In this document: in pieces, positions 17,775 to 28,783 of the stretch | Layout: each line of letters begins with the position of its first letter | Position numbering within the stretch: position 1 is the first letter of the stretch | NCBI RefSeq assembly: GCF_012276755.1 | Contig: NZ_JAAXKX010000015.1 | Span: 1 to 64,000, forward strand | From: Marichromatium bheemlicum | GTDB taxonomy: Bacteria > Pseudomonadota > Gammaproteobacteria > Chromatiales > Chromatiaceae | Direction: 5' to 3' | Length of the DNA stretch: 64,000 bases | The notes under the pieces: generated by a model | What the model was told of the DNA's origin: nothing | The model's database searches: none | What the model saw: only the letters and a program-made list of their open reading frames with translations | Program-made: the position numbers and the translations under genes

Positions 17775-18385
17775 GTGTTGTGCGATGACCTCGATACCCA
17801 GGTCCTGCTCGCCGGTCTCGATGCGCGCGCTCCGGGTTGGCAGGACCGTTCTCATTTCGACGGGCGTCGACACAGCGCTTATCGCGACAACGCCCGATTG
17901 TTGGCCAAGTACCCCGGCCACCTTCGCTGCGTCTTCGTGTGCAACCCTTGGGATCTGGCCCTGTCCTGGTACACTGCGCTGGCTCGCACCACCCCGACGA
18001 GACCTGGGCGACGGCGCGCTCCTCGGCCCCCCGGCCTCAAGCAGTCCCTGCGCCGTACACTGGTCCCGCACGCCCCTGGTGAGTGGTTCGCCTGGGCCAG
18101 GCGAAGGGGTGCGGTTACCGCCTCATGATCGGTCGTTCCCGGAGCGATTATCTGACCGATCAACGGGGCCGGCTGCAGATCGATTTCCTTGCCCGCTTCG
18201 AGCACTATCAGGAGGACCTGGCCGCACCGTGCGACCATCTCGGTCTTGCGCCCCCGGCGCCCGAACACCTCAACCGTTCCCGGCATGGCCGGCTCGACTA
18301 TCGGGAGTTCTATGACATACAAAGCCGCGATTGGGTCGCGCGTCGTTTCCGCCGCGACATCGACCTCTTCGGCCACCGCTTCTGA
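17775..18385 (+). pseudogene. Frameshifted sulfotransferase (Sulfotransfer_2-like)
   Basis: Two frames carry complementary parts of a sulfotransferase. From about 17775 the first reads RDNARLLAKYPGHLRCVFVC then NPWDLALSWYTAL, matching the R/CNPWD...SWY motif that binds the 3'-phosphate of PAPS. From about 18110 another frame gives RSDYLTDQRGRLQIDFLARF, then EHYQEDL and LNRSRHGRLDYREFY, typical of the C-terminal half, ending at 18385. The N-terminal 5'-phosphosulfate loop is not seen. At least one frameshift separates the parts, so it is probably inactive. It follows the glycosyltransferases, suggesting a lost sulfated polysaccharide. Bases 17582-17774 show no gene. Confidence 0.65.
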
Positions 18386-19235
18386 GCACAGCCGTCGTCA
18401 CCGGCGCCGTCGTGGCTGGGGACTGCTGCTGGCCTGGTTGATGGTGCCGCTGGCGGCCTCGGCCGCGCCACCGGCGGAGTTGAGCTTCGGTATCGTCCCG
18501 CAGCAATCGGCGAGCAAGCTGGCACGGGTGTGGGTGCCGCTGCTCGAGGCCATCGGCGAGCAGGCCGGGGTGCGGCTGCGTTTCCAGACGGCCACCGACA
18601 TCCCCACCTTCGAGCGTCGTCTGGCCCAGGGCGAGTATGACCTCGCCTACATGAATCCCTATCATTACACGGTGTTCGCCCGTGACCCCGGCTATCGTGC
18701 CCTGGTCCATGCCGACACCCGGTTGCGTGGGGTGCTGGTGGTACGCGCCGACAGTCCGCTGCGCGATGTCCATGAACTGCAGGACGCGACCCTGGCCTTT
18801 CCGGCCCCGGCGGCCTTCGCCGCGAGCGTGCTCATCCGCGCCGAACTCGCCCAGCTCGGCATCGCCTTCACCCCGCGTTATGTCGCCTCGCACGACTCGG
18901 TCTATCGGACCGTCAGTGTCGGCCTCTACCCAGCCGGCGGCGGGGTGGTGCGCACCCTCGAGGCGCTCACCCCGGCGCGGCGTGCCGAGCTGCGGGTGGT
19001 GATGACCACTCAGGGTTATACCCCGCACGCCTTCGCCGCCCATCCTCGGGTCGAGCAGGCGATGCGCGAGCGGGTGACCGAGGCGATGCTCGGGCTCGCC
19101 GCAGATCCGGGAGGGCGGGCCCTGATCGATGTGCTCGGGATACCGGGCTTCGTCCGCGCCACCGATGCCGACTGGGACGACGTGCGCGCCCTCGGCATCG
19201 ATCTGCTCGACGATCTGCAGCGCGAGACACCGTGA
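18312..19235 (+). CDS. PhnD-like periplasmic binding protein (sensor partner)
   Basis: A 307-residue product. After a charged N-terminus there is a signal sequence (GWGLLLAWLMVPLAASA) and a binding-protein fold of the phosphate/phosphite/phosphonate type (PhnD family): FGIVPQQSASKLARVWVPLL, then FERRLAQGEYDLAYMNPYHY, LRGVLVVRADSP and a YPAGGGVVRTLEAL segment. The ATG at 18312 has GGGAG five bases upstream, though it overlaps the sulfotransferase remnant. A start nearer the hydrophobic segment is possible. It overlaps the hybrid kinase gene by 4 bases with no permease or ATPase nearby, so it more likely presents a ligand to the kinase than feeds a transporter (inference). Confidence 0.85.
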   Translation: MTYKAAIGSRVVSAATSTSSATASEHSRRHRRRRGWGLLLAWLMVPLAASAAPPAELSFGIVPQQSASKLARVWVPLLEAIGEQAGVRLRFQTATDIPTFERRLAQGEYDLAYMNPYHYTVFARDPGYRALVHADTRLRGVLVVRADSPLRDVHELQDATLAFPAPAAFAASVLIRAELAQLGIAFTPRYVASHDSVYRTVSVGLYPAGGGVVRTLEALTPARRAELRVVMTTQGYTPHAFAAHPRVEQAMRERVTEAMLGLAADPGGRALIDVLGIPGFVRATDADWDDVRALGIDLLDDLQRETP

Positions 19236-22200
19236 GCTTCCGGCTCAAGACCATCCTCGGCATCGCCCTGATCGAGGCCGTGTTGCTCGCCCTGTTGGTG
19301 TTCAGCGCGCTGCGCTGGTTGCAGGACTCCAACGAAGCGCAGCTGCTCCAGCGCGCCTCCACCGCCGCCCATCTGGTCGCCACCAACGCCAAGGACGCGG
19401 TGCTGGCCACCGATCTCGCCGCCCTCGAGAGCCTGCTCGCCGAGGTGCTGACCAACGCCGATATCGTCTATGCGCGGGTGCGTGATCGTGATGGCCTGAT
19501 CCTCGCCGAGGCCGGCGCGGCGAGCGCGTTGGAACGGCGCTTCATGGAGGACCAGGATCCCACCCGGGCCAGCGACGGGGTGTTCGACACCCTGGCCGAG
19601 ATCCATGCCGGCGGGGCCTATTTCGGTCGCATCGAACTCGGCGTCTCGGTCGAGTCCTTCCTCTCACTGCTGCGCTCGGCGCGCTCCGGGGCGATCGGTA
19701 TCGCGCTGCTCGAGATGGTGCTGGTGGCGCTGTTCTCGTTGCTGCTCGGGACCTATCTCAGTCGTCAGTTGCTGCGTCTGCGCGATGCCTCCAATCGCAT
19801 CGCTCAGGAGGGCCCAGGGGTGCGGATCCCCCAGCGTGGCAACGATGAGATCGGTCAGGCGATCCGCGCCTTCAACCTGATGTCCTCGCGTCTGGCCATC
19901 ACCTATGCCGACCTCAACGATGCGCTCGGCGCCGCCCAGCGGCTCGCCGAGCGTATCCGCAGCAGCGAGGCGCAGAAGGCGGCGCTGCTCGATGCGGCGC
20001 TCGATGCCATCGTCACCATCGACATCGACGGTCGAGTGGTCGACTTCAACGCCTCTGCCGAGCAGATCTTCGGCCATTCGCGAGAAGAGGCACGAGGTCA
20101 GCGCCTCGAGCAGCTGATGATCCCCGAACGCTATCGGGCGGCTCACCGTCGCGGTATGGAGCGGTTTCGTGCCGAAGGGGTTGGGCCGGCGCTCGGTCAG
20201 CGCCTGGAGATGTCGGCGATGCACAAGGCGGGGCGCGAGTTCCCGATCGAGATCGCCATCACCGAGATCGAGGCCGATGAGACGGTCTATTTCACCGCCT
20301 TCATGCGTGACATCAGTGAGCGGCGCCGCACCGAGGAGGAGTTGCGCCTGGCCGCCCAAGCGTTCGAGGCCCAGGAGGCGATCTGCGTCACCGACGCCGA
20401 GAGCCGCATCCTGCGCGTCAATCGCGCCTTCACTGCGATCACCGGCTATGCCGCGCACGAGGCCGTTGGTCAGACCCCGCGGCTGCTCAAGTCCGGGCGT
20501 CAGTCACGCCGCTTCTATCAGGAGATGTGGGAGCGGCTGTTACGTGACGGTCACTGGGAGGGCGAGATCGAGAACAGGCGCAAGGACGGAGAGATCTTCC
20601 CCGAGTGGTTGAGCATCAGCGCGGTGCGTGATCAGCACGGCAAGACCACCAATTATGTCGCCCATTTCATCGATATCAGCGAGCGCAAGCGTAGCGAGGC
20701 GGCATTGATCGAGGCCCGGGCCCGTGCCGAACAGGCCAGCGAGGCCAAGTCACGCTTCCTCGCCACCATGAGCCATGAGATCCGTACCCCGCTCAACGCC
20801 ATCCTCAACATGAACGAGCTGCTGCTCGACAGCGGTCTCGACCCCGAACAGGCGGCCCACGCGCGGGTGGCCGGCGAGGCCGGGCGCGCGCTGCTGTCGG
20901 TGGTCGACAGTATCCTCGACTTCTCCAAGATCGAGGCCGGACGGATGGAGACCCGGCCCGAGCCCTGTGCCCTCGAGCCCCTGCTCGAGGGGGTGCTGGG
21001 GCTGTTTGCCGCGCGGGCCTTCGCCAAGGGCGTGGAGCTGGTGTTGACCCTCGACCCGCAACTGCCGCAGCAGCTCGACCTCGATCCCGGCCAGCTACGC
21101 CAGATCCTGCTCAACCTGCTCGGCAACGCACTCAAGTTCACCGAGCACGGCGCCATCGAACTGCGCGCCGAGGTGCTCGGCGGCGGACCCGATCAACGCC
21201 TGCTGATCGAGGTGGTCGACACCGGTATCGGTATCGCCCGCGAGCGCCTGCCCGAGCTGTTCAACGAGTTCGTCCAGGTCGATGACTCGCGTCAGCGCCG
21301 CTATGGCGGGACCGGGCTGGGGTTGGCGATTTGTCGTGGATTGGCGCGGATCATGGGCGGCGAGATCGGTTGTGCGAGCGAGCCTGGTGCCGGTTCGCAC
21401 TTCTGGGTGCGATTGCCGTTGTGTCCACGCCTCCCGGCCGATGATCGTCGTCAACGTCTGGCGCAGCTGGCCGCTGGCTGGCGCGTTCGGGTGTGGGGCG
21501 CCAGCGCGCCGCTCGCCGCCGGGCTGGTGCGCCAGTTGCGACTGCTCGGGGTCGAGGCTGCGGTCGAGGTCGATGGCGAGGCGTCGTGGCTCGAAGCGGC
21601 CGTCGCCGTTCCCGCGCGGCTGCAACTACTCCCGGCATCGGGGCACGAGGCACCGGCGCACGAGATCCCGCTCTACCGTGATCCTGTCGATGCCACGGCG
21701 GCAGGTGCCGCTCCCGGTGCCGCCACCCTGCCGCTGATGCCGCGTGCCCTGTGTCGGTTGCTCGCCACCGCGCTCGGCGCACCCGAGGCCTTTGCCGACG
21801 AGACCTTGTCCTCGGCACCGGGCGCGGCGGTGATCGCCTCCAGCCCGACGTCGGCGGCGGCACCGATCCTCCTAGTCGAGGACAGCGAGGCCAACCGCCA
21901 GGTGGCGCTGGCGATCCTCGTGCGCGCCGGCTACCGGGTCGATACCGCCACCGACGGTCATCAGGCGCTCGCCGCGCTGCGTGCGCGGTCCTATGCGCTG
22001 GTATTGATGGACGTGTCGATGCCGGGGATGGACGGCCTGGAGGCGACCCGAGCGATCCGCGCGCTGCCCAACGAGCGCGCCCGGGTTCCGATCGTGGCGA
22101 TGACCGCAGGCGCCTTTAGCGAGGACCGCGAGCGCTGTCTCGATGCCGGCATGGACGACTATCTCAGCAAGCCGGTGGTGCGCGCCGAGCTGTTCGCCGC

Positions 22201-22630
22201 CCTTGCGCGCTGGCTCGGCGATGGTCGTATTCGTCCCGCGCCCGAGGCGGCCGATAGCGTGGTGCTCGATGCGACCGTCCTCGATGAACTCGCCGAGGAT
22301 GTCGGCGAGGCGTTCCTCACCAGCATGCTACAGACCTTCCAGGTCGAGACCCGGCGGCGGGTGGCGCGCATTGAACAGGCCTGGGAGGCCGGCGAGATCG
22401 CCCAGCTCGAGCACGAGGCCCATACCCTCAAGGGTGCCTCCGGCACCTTCGGCGCGCGTGTGCTGCAGGCGCTCGCCCTCGACTGCGAACAGGCCGCTCG
22501 GGCCCAGGACCACGACCGTCTGGCACCGTTGATCGCACGGCTGCGCGAGTGCGCCGAGCAGGCGTTGGGTGCGCTCGCACAGCGTCTTGCCGGGGATGAA
22601 GACGGTCGGCGCGACCCTGCTCGGGACTGA
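19232..22630 (+). CDS. Hybrid histidine kinase: periplasmic sensor-HAMP-PAS-PAS-HisKA-HATPase-REC-HPt
   Basis: A 1132-residue tripartite kinase starting at GTG. TM1 is about 8-28, a periplasmic loop runs to about 150, and TM2 is about 153-176, followed by HAMP to about 230. PAS domains are about 245-365 and 370-485. HisKA has the phospho-His in MSHEIRTPLNA (about 513). The ATPase has N-box LLNLLGNALKF, DTGIGI and GTGLGLAIC. A poorly conserved stretch (about 730-870) precedes a receiver with LVEDSEANRQ and LVLMDVSMPGMDG (Asp about 926). HPt has HEAHTLKGASGTFGA (about 1061). Phosphate should flow His-Asp-His to a separate regulator, most likely the NtrC-type protein encoded next. Confidence 0.94.
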   Translation: MSFRLKTILGIALIEAVLLALLVFSALRWLQDSNEAQLLQRASTAAHLVATNAKDAVLATDLAALESLLAEVLTNADIVYARVRDRDGLILAEAGAASALERRFMEDQDPTRASDGVFDTLAEIHAGGAYFGRIELGVSVESFLSLLRSARSGAIGIALLEMVLVALFSLLLGTYLSRQLLRLRDASNRIAQEGPGVRIPQRGNDEIGQAIRAFNLMSSRLAITYADLNDALGAAQRLAERIRSSEAQKAALLDAALDAIVTIDIDGRVVDFNASAEQIFGHSREEARGQRLEQLMIPERYRAAHRRGMERFRAEGVGPALGQRLEMSAMHKAGREFPIEIAITEIEADETVYFTAFMRDISERRRTEEELRLAAQAFEAQEAICVTDAESRILRVNRAFTAITGYAAHEAVGQTPRLLKSGRQSRRFYQEMWERLLRDGHWEGEIENRRKDGEIFPEWLSISAVRDQHGKTTNYVAHFIDISERKRSEAALIEARARAEQASEAKSRFLATMSHEIRTPLNAILNMNELLLDSGLDPEQAAHARVAGEAGRALLSVVDSILDFSKIEAGRMETRPEPCALEPLLEGVLGLFAARAFAKGVELVLTLDPQLPQQLDLDPGQLRQILLNLLGNALKFTEHGAIELRAEVLGGGPDQRLLIEVVDTGIGIARERLPELFNEFVQVDDSRQRRYGGTGLGLAICRGLARIMGGEIGCASEPGAGSHFWVRLPLCPRLPADDRRQRLAQLAAGWRVRVWGASAPLAAGLVRQLRLLGVEAAVEVDGEASWLEAAVAVPARLQLLPASGHEAPAHEIPLYRDPVDATAAGAAPGAATLPLMPRALCRLLATALGAPEAFADETLSSAPGAAVIASSPTSAAAPILLVEDSEANRQVALAILVRAGYRVDTATDGHQALAALRARSYALVLMDVSMPGMDGLEATRAIRALPNERARVPIVAMTAGAFSEDRERCLDAGMDDYLSKPVVRAELFAALARWLGDGRIRPAPEAADSVVLDATVLDELAEDVGEAFLTSMLQTFQVETRRRVARIEQAWEAGEIAQLEHEAHTLKGASGTFGARVLQALALDCEQAARAQDHDRLAPLIARLRECAEQALGALAQRLAGDEDGRRDPARD

Positions 22631-22811
22631 ACTCGCCCTCGACGGCGCCGCGCGACGACCGCGCCCAGGCGCTGCTCGAACCGTCGGACGGCGCGGCGGA
22701 TGAAGCCGCCGCGCACGATCCCTATATCTGAGGCTCGGACATCGGAGAGGCGATCGCCCCGCCCCCGCGCGGGGGCGGTCGCCGGCGCGCCAACGGACCA
22801 GGACGCCCGCC

Positions 22812-24227
<1,416 letters not shown>

Positions 24228-24372
24228 TGGTATGTGTTGTAATTGCTGCGTCCCGTGTGATCATATCGCCCACCGAAGCGATCCTTTGTTCCGAGCCCGC
24301 GAGGTATTGGAGCTTCTGATTCACGAAGCCACCGCTCGCGCAACAGTCCACAGCCCGGGGGCCTGATCGTCG

Positions 24373-24972
24373 ATGGACATCCGCTTGCACAAGAATGCTC
24401 GCACCACCCCGGCGAGTAGCGCCATCGTTCGGCAGATCGAGGCGTAGGACCGGTGCCGCTATCTCTTCGCCGCCATCGACTGCGCTACCCGCTGGGTCTA
24501 TGTCGAGATCCTCGACGACAAGTCAGCAGCCTCGGCCAGTGGCTTTCTCGTGCGCTTGATCGCCAAGGCTCCGTTCGCCCTCTCCAAGATCCTCACCGAT
24601 AACGGCAAGGAATTCACCGACCGTTTCTGCGCCACCGGCGAGCGTGCCCCGACCGGACTGCATCGCTTCGATCAGCTCTGTGCCCAGCACGCCATCGAGC
24701 ATCGTCTGATCAAACCCAGAACCCCGCAGAACAACGGCCTGGTCGAGCGCTTCAACGGGCGCATCGCCGAGGTGCTGGCCACCACACGCTTCGACTCCGC
24801 CCTGAGTCTGGAACAGACCATCACCCGCTACGTCCAGGTCTACAACCAGCATATCCCTCAGAAAGCGCTCGGGCATATCACTCCGATTCAAGCGCTCAAG
24901 GAATGGGCGCAGAAACGCCCGGAGCTATTCAATAAGCGGGTTTACAATCTCAGGGGACTTGACAGTTACTAA
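24373..24972 (+). pseudogene. Degenerate IS481-type transposase
   Basis: Starts with MDIRLHKNARTTPA, the standard N-terminus of IS481 transposases, but reaches an in-frame TAG at 24445-24447. Directly after, in the same frame, comes the middle of the DDE domain (YLFAAIDCATRWVYVEI). The helix-turn-helix region normally between them is deleted. The remainder is well preserved: LTDNGKEFTDRF, RTPQNNGLVERFNGRI (DDE Asp and Glu regions) and ALGHITPIQALKEW. CAGGGGACTTGACA near 24952-24965 could be one terminal repeat. No intact left end was found. The element is inactive. Confidence 0.85.
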
Positions 24973-25232
24973 TTCGGCATGATGCGGCGTTTAGCACGGG
25001 CGCGGCGTCTATACGCGTGCAGCGCCTCGGTGACGGGTGGCACCTTCTGTGGTGTGAACTGGACGCGCACCAGCCTAGGGAGACCGTCGACCGGCCTGAA
25101 CGGCTCTGAGCCGTCCATGAGGCCAGACTGGATAAGCATGTCCCGTTCGTCCACGGTTACCGAGATAGTCTGTGTGGCTTCCGCCGTCGGTGCTTCGGCA
25201 CTCACCGCACCACCTTTGCAGTGAACACTCAT
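24969..25232 (-). CDS. Hypothetical protein, 87 residues
   Basis: Not recognised. ATG at 25232 follows a good ribosome site (GAGGGAGAA). The product is soluble, with the segments TISVTVDERDMLIQSGLMDG and LVRVQFTPQKVPPV and a basic C-terminus (RRRARAKRRIMPN). There are no signal peptide or membrane segments. It lies between the IS481 remnant and the TrpF-like gene, and its 3' end overlaps the last bases of the transposase remnant. Confidence 0.5.
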   Translation of the reverse strand: MSVHCKGGAVSAEAPTAEATQTISVTVDERDMLIQSGLMDGSEPFRPVDGLPRLVRVQFTPQKVPPVTEALHAYRRRARAKRRIMPN

Positions 25233-25400
25233 CCTAGATTCTCCCTCGTGGCCAATCTGCTTGGTATGTAGTCTGCCTGGGGGAATTCTACGACTACAGC
25301 CGCATATCTTCACGGCGGCCGAACCCCGCGTGCTCGATAGTGACAGGCCCTGGCGCGCATCTGATGTCGTCGTCGCCAACCCGACCAGGCGATGATGTCC

Positions 25401-26099
25401 TCAGGCGGGGCGCGTTCGCGTCATTGAGGCTCTCCCGGAATTTCGTCTCCCCAAGGATTGACATCGTCCGACAGCCTCCATAAACGCACCAAGCCGCGCC
25501 TCGTCCAATGCGCCGGCGGTGCGCACGCCGGTGCAGATGTCGAGGCCGAAGGGCTGGACCTGGACGATTGCCCGCCGCACGTTCTCGGGGTTCAGGCCGC
25601 CCGCCAGGAACACAGGGGCGTGGGATCTCTTGACGATCTCGGCGCTCAGCGACCAGTCATGGGTGCGGCCTGTTCCGCCGAGTTCCTTGACCCGCAGCGA
25701 TGGGTTCCCGGAGTCGAGCAGGATGGCATCGACCTCGCGGCTGAGGGTCTGCGCCTCTTCGACCGACGCCGCGTCCTTGACGTGGACGACCTGGATCAGC
25801 GACACGCCGGGGAGCGCCCGGCGGATCGTCTGGTGCGCGCCGCGTGGCAGCCGGTCGCACAACTGCAGCGCATTGACGCCGCAACGCCTCTGCTGCGCGA
25901 TGACCTCGGCGGGGTCGGTGCGGCTGGTGAGGAGGACGCTGGCGATCGGCGGCGGGATGCGTGCGGCGATCTCCGCCTCGGAGATGACGCCGGGCCCGCT
26001 GGGCATCTCCGAAACCAGCCCGAACGCCGAGGCGCCGCAGCGGATGGCCAGGGCGGCCTCTTCACTGGAGCCGATGCAGCAGACCTTGACGCGTTGCAT
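25401..26099 (-). CDS. TrpF-like (phosphoribosylanthranilate isomerase family) protein
   Basis: A 232-residue (beta/alpha)8 protein. Family landmarks are the start RVKVCCIGS (TrpF: VKICGIT, catalytic Cys kept but the following Gly replaced by Cys), NALQLCD, ILLDSGN...GGTGRTHDW (phosphate-binding GGTG), VFLAGGLNPENV and PFGLDICTGVRT, where the Asp aligns with the catalytic Asp of TrpF. No other trp gene is near and several positions deviate, so it may be a paralogue with a different substrate. Start at 26099 has GGGAGG 6 bases upstream. It follows modC by 75 bases on the same strand and might be read through from the mod operon. Confidence 0.72.
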   Translation of the reverse strand: MQRVKVCCIGSSEEAALAIRCGASAFGLVSEMPSGPGVISEAEIAARIPPPIASVLLTSRTDPAEVIAQQRRCGVNALQLCDRLPRGAHQTIRRALPGVSLIQVVHVKDAASVEEAQTLSREVDAILLDSGNPSLRVKELGGTGRTHDWSLSAEIVKRSHAPVFLAGGLNPENVRRAIVQVQPFGLDICTGVRTAGALDEARLGAFMEAVGRCQSLGRRNSGRASMTRTRPA

Positions 26100-26174
26100 G
26101 CGTGCCTCCCGTTGTCACCCATCGAGATCGCCGACAAGGCGGCGACAACAGTGTGATGAGTCGAGCCGCGGGGC

Positions 26175-27260
26175 TCAATCCATCACCGCCACCGCCTTGA
26201 CCTGCGCATGGACCTGCTGGCCGGGGTGGAGGCGGAGGCGTTCCCAGGAATGGCGGGTGATGCGCGCGAGCAGGCGGCTCTCGGGGGTGGTGCCGACGGC
26301 GAGGCCGACGAGGACCTGGGACGCGCCGAGCGGGTGCATCTCGACGATGCGGGCGGGCAGGACGTTGAGGATGCTGGAGGTGCCGGGATCGTCGAGGGCG
26401 ATGCTGACGTCGCGGGCGTGGATGCGCACGCGCACGGTCTCGTCCACCGCGCGGTCGAGCCGTTCGAGCATCAGCGAGGCGCCGGGGATGGCGACGCGGG
26501 TGAGGCCGTAGCACGGATCGTGGGCGCGCACCCGCCCGCTGAGCAGGGCGCTGGCGGTCTCCTCGCGCGCCAGCGGCAGGTCGAGACGGGTGAGCATCTG
26601 CGGCGCCGGGCCGGCGGCGCGCAGCCGCCCGGCCTCGATCAGCAGGATGTGGTCGGCCAGCCGCGCGACCTCGTCGGGGTCGTGGCTGACGTAGAGCACG
26701 GGGATCTGCAGGTGATCGTGGAGACGTTCGAGATAGGGCAGGATGTCGCGCTTGCTGGTGTGGTCGAGCGCGGCCAGTGGCTCGTCCATCAGCAACAGCC
26801 GGGGGCTGGTGAGCAGGGCGCGGGCGATCGCCACGCGCTGACGCTCGCCGCCGGAGAGCCCCGCCGGGTCGCGCCCGAGCAGCGGGGCGATGCCGAGCAG
26901 CTCGACCACCTCGTCGAGGTCGACGCGCCGCTCGCGCGCCGGGATGCGGCGGCGTCCGTAGTCGAGGTTGGCGCGCACCGAGCGGTGCGGGAACAGGCTC
27001 GGCTCCTGGAAGACGTAGCCGATCGGGCGGCGATGGGTGGGCAGGAAGCGCCCGCTGGCGTCGTCCTGCCAGCAGGCGTCGGCGAGCCGGCAGTGGCCGG
27101 CGGCGCGCTCCAGCCCGGCGACGCAGCGCAGCACCGTGGTCTTGCCGCAGCCGGAGCGCCCGAACAGAGCGCTGACGCCGCGCGCCGGGACGCGACAGGC
27201 GAGGTCGAGGCTGAAGTCGCCGCGATCGAGCCGGAAGGCGAGGTCGAGCACGTCAGCCAT
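26175..27260 (-). CDS. modC: Molybdate ABC transporter ATP-binding protein
   Basis: A 361-residue ATPase. Walker A is GRSGCGKTT (about 35), the Q-loop FQEPSLFPH, signature [15 protein letters not shown], Walker [12 protein letters not shown], and the H-loop VSHDPDE. The C-terminal about 65 residues form a TOBE/MOP-type molybdate-responsive domain, as in ModC. It energises ModB at the inner membrane and overlaps modB by 8 bases. Last of the modEABC run. Confidence 0.95.
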   Translation of the reverse strand: MADVLDLAFRLDRGDFSLDLACRVPARGVSALFGRSGCGKTTVLRCVAGLERAAGHCRLADACWQDDASGRFLPTHRRPIGYVFQEPSLFPHRSVRANLDYGRRRIPARERRVDLDEVVELLGIAPLLGRDPAGLSGGERQRVAIARALLTSPRLLLMDEPLAALDHTSKRDILPYLERLHDHLQIPVLYVSHDPDEVARLADHILLIEAGRLRAAGPAPQMLTRLDLPLAREETASALLSGRVRAHDPCYGLTRVAIPGASLMLERLDRAVDETVRVRIHARDVSIALDDPGTSSILNVLPARIVEMHPLGASQVLVGLAVGTTPESRLLARITRHSWERLRLHPGQQVHAQVKAVAVMD

Positions 27261-27930
27261 GACCGATCCGCCGCATGCGTTGGCCGAGCAGGTTCATCAT
27301 CAGCACCACCAGGAAGGAGAACAGCACCATGCCGCCGGCGAGCCAGTGCGCCTGGGCCCACTCCAGCGACTCGACGTGGTCGTAGATCGCCACCGAGAGC
27401 ACCTTGGTCTCGCCGGGGATGTTGCCGCCGATCATCAGGATCACCCCGAACTCGCCGACGGTGTGGGCGAAGGCGAGCACCGCGCCGGTGAGCAGGCCGG
27501 GCAGCGCCAGCGGCAGGGCGACGTCGAGAAAGCGCGCCAGCGGCGAGGCGCGCAGGGTGGCGGCGACCTCCAGCGGGCGCTGGCCGATCGCCTCGAAGGC
27601 GTTGTGCACCGGCTGCACCATGAAGGGCAGCGAGTAGAGCACCGAGCCGACCACCAGCCCGGCGAAGGTGAAGGGCAGGGTGCCGAGCCCGAGCCGTTCG
27701 GTGAGCGCGCCGATCGGGCCGTGCGGGCCGAGCAGCAGCAACAGATAGAAGCCGAGCACCGTCGGCGGCAGCACCAGCGGCAGCGCCACCAGGGTGGCGA
27801 CGATCTGCTTGAGGCGCGAGCGCGTCTGCGACAGCCACCAGGCCAGCGGCGTGCCCACCACCAGCAGCACGGCGGTGGTGAGGGTGGCGAGCTTGAGGGT
27901 CAGCCAGACCGGGGTGAGATCGAGTGACAC
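27253..27930 (-). CDS. modB: Molybdate ABC transporter permease
   Basis: A 225-residue protein with five to six membrane helices. GTG at 27930 with GGAG eight bases upstream gives the standard ModB start ([13 protein letters not shown]) and length. The EAA loop that docks ModC is [20 protein letters not shown], and [20 protein letters not shown] is the characteristic ModB C-terminal stretch. It forms the inner-membrane channel with ModC. Confidence 0.94.
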   Translation of the reverse strand: MSLDLTPVWLTLKLATLTTAVLLVVGTPLAWWLSQTRSRLKQIVATLVALPLVLPPTVLGFYLLLLLGPHGPIGALTERLGLGTLPFTFAGLVVGSVLYSLPFMVQPVHNAFEAIGQRPLEVAATLRASPLARFLDVALPLALPGLLTGAVLAFAHTVGEFGVILMIGGNIPGETKVLSVAIYDHVESLEWAQAHWLAGGMVLFSFLVVLMMNLLGQRMRRIGHG

Positions 27931-27992
27931 GGCGGTGCTCCGGGTGTGGGGCGGGGGCGGTGAGGCCCGGCGCGCGCCGGGCCTCGTCACGC

Positions 27993-28736
27993 TCAGTCGG
28001 TGGCGTAGCCGTAGCGGGTGATCACCGCGCGCGCCGCCTCATCCTGGAGGTAGTCGAGCAGCGCCTGGGCGGCGGGGTTGGACCCGGCGCCGTCGAGCAA
28101 CACCGCGTCCTGACGGATCGGGCGGTAGTGCGACGGCTCCACCGTCCAGCGCGAGCCGCTGGGGTCGAGGGCGATCTGCGCCAGGGCGACGAAGCCGAGT
28201 TCGGCGTTGCCGGTGGCGACGAACTGGTAGGTCTGGGCGATGTTGTCGCCGCGCACCAGCTTGGGCGCGAGGGTCTCGGCCAGCCCCAACGACTCCAGCA
28301 CCTCCATCGCCGCGGCGCCATAGGGCGCGGTCTTGGGGTTGGCGATCGCCAGGCGCTCGAACGCGCCCGATTCGAGCAGTGCCGCGCCGTCCGTGATCAG
28401 CGCGGGGTCGGCGCTCCACAGCGCCAGCTCGCCGATGGCGTAGGTGAAGGGCGCGCTGGCGCGGCCCTCCTCGACCAGCAGCGCCGGGCGGCGCTGGTCG
28501 GCGGCGAGGAAGACGTCGAAGGGCGCGCCGTTGACGATCTGGGTGTAGAGCTTGCCGGTCGAGCCGTAGCTGATCCGGGTGCTGTGCCCGGTGGCTTGCT
28601 CGAAGGCGGTGGCGATCTCCTTCATCGCCGCGGTGAAGTTGGCCGCGACCGCGACCCGGACCTCCTCGGCCTGGGCCAGGGTGGTGGCGCCGAGCAAGAG
28701 CGCGGCGGCGGTGAGTGAGCGCAATGGGGTCGACAT
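27993..28736 (-). CDS. modA: Molybdate-binding periplasmic protein
   Basis: A 247-residue protein with a signal peptide ending LAQA before [19 protein letters not shown], the ModA N-terminal signature. Ligand-loop segments include [25 protein letters not shown], and [12 protein letters not shown] near the C-terminus. It captures molybdate or tungstate and hands it to ModBC. ATG at 28736 is preceded by AAGGAG. It is second in the operon, 47 bases after modE. Confidence 0.94.
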   Translation of the reverse strand: MSTPLRSLTAAALLLGATTLAQAEEVRVAVAANFTAAMKEIATAFEQATGHSTRISYGSTGKLYTQIVNGAPFDVFLAADQRRPALLVEEGRASAPFTYAIGELALWSADPALITDGAALLESGAFERLAIANPKTAPYGAAAMEVLESLGLAETLAPKLVRGDNIAQTYQFVATGNAELGFVALAQIALDPSGSRWTVEPSHYRPIRQDAVLLDGAGSNPAAQALLDYLQDEAARAVITRYGYATD

Positions 28737-28783
28737 CCTTCGATACTCCTTGTCGCTGACGGGGATGGGTGGCGTGGTGGGTC

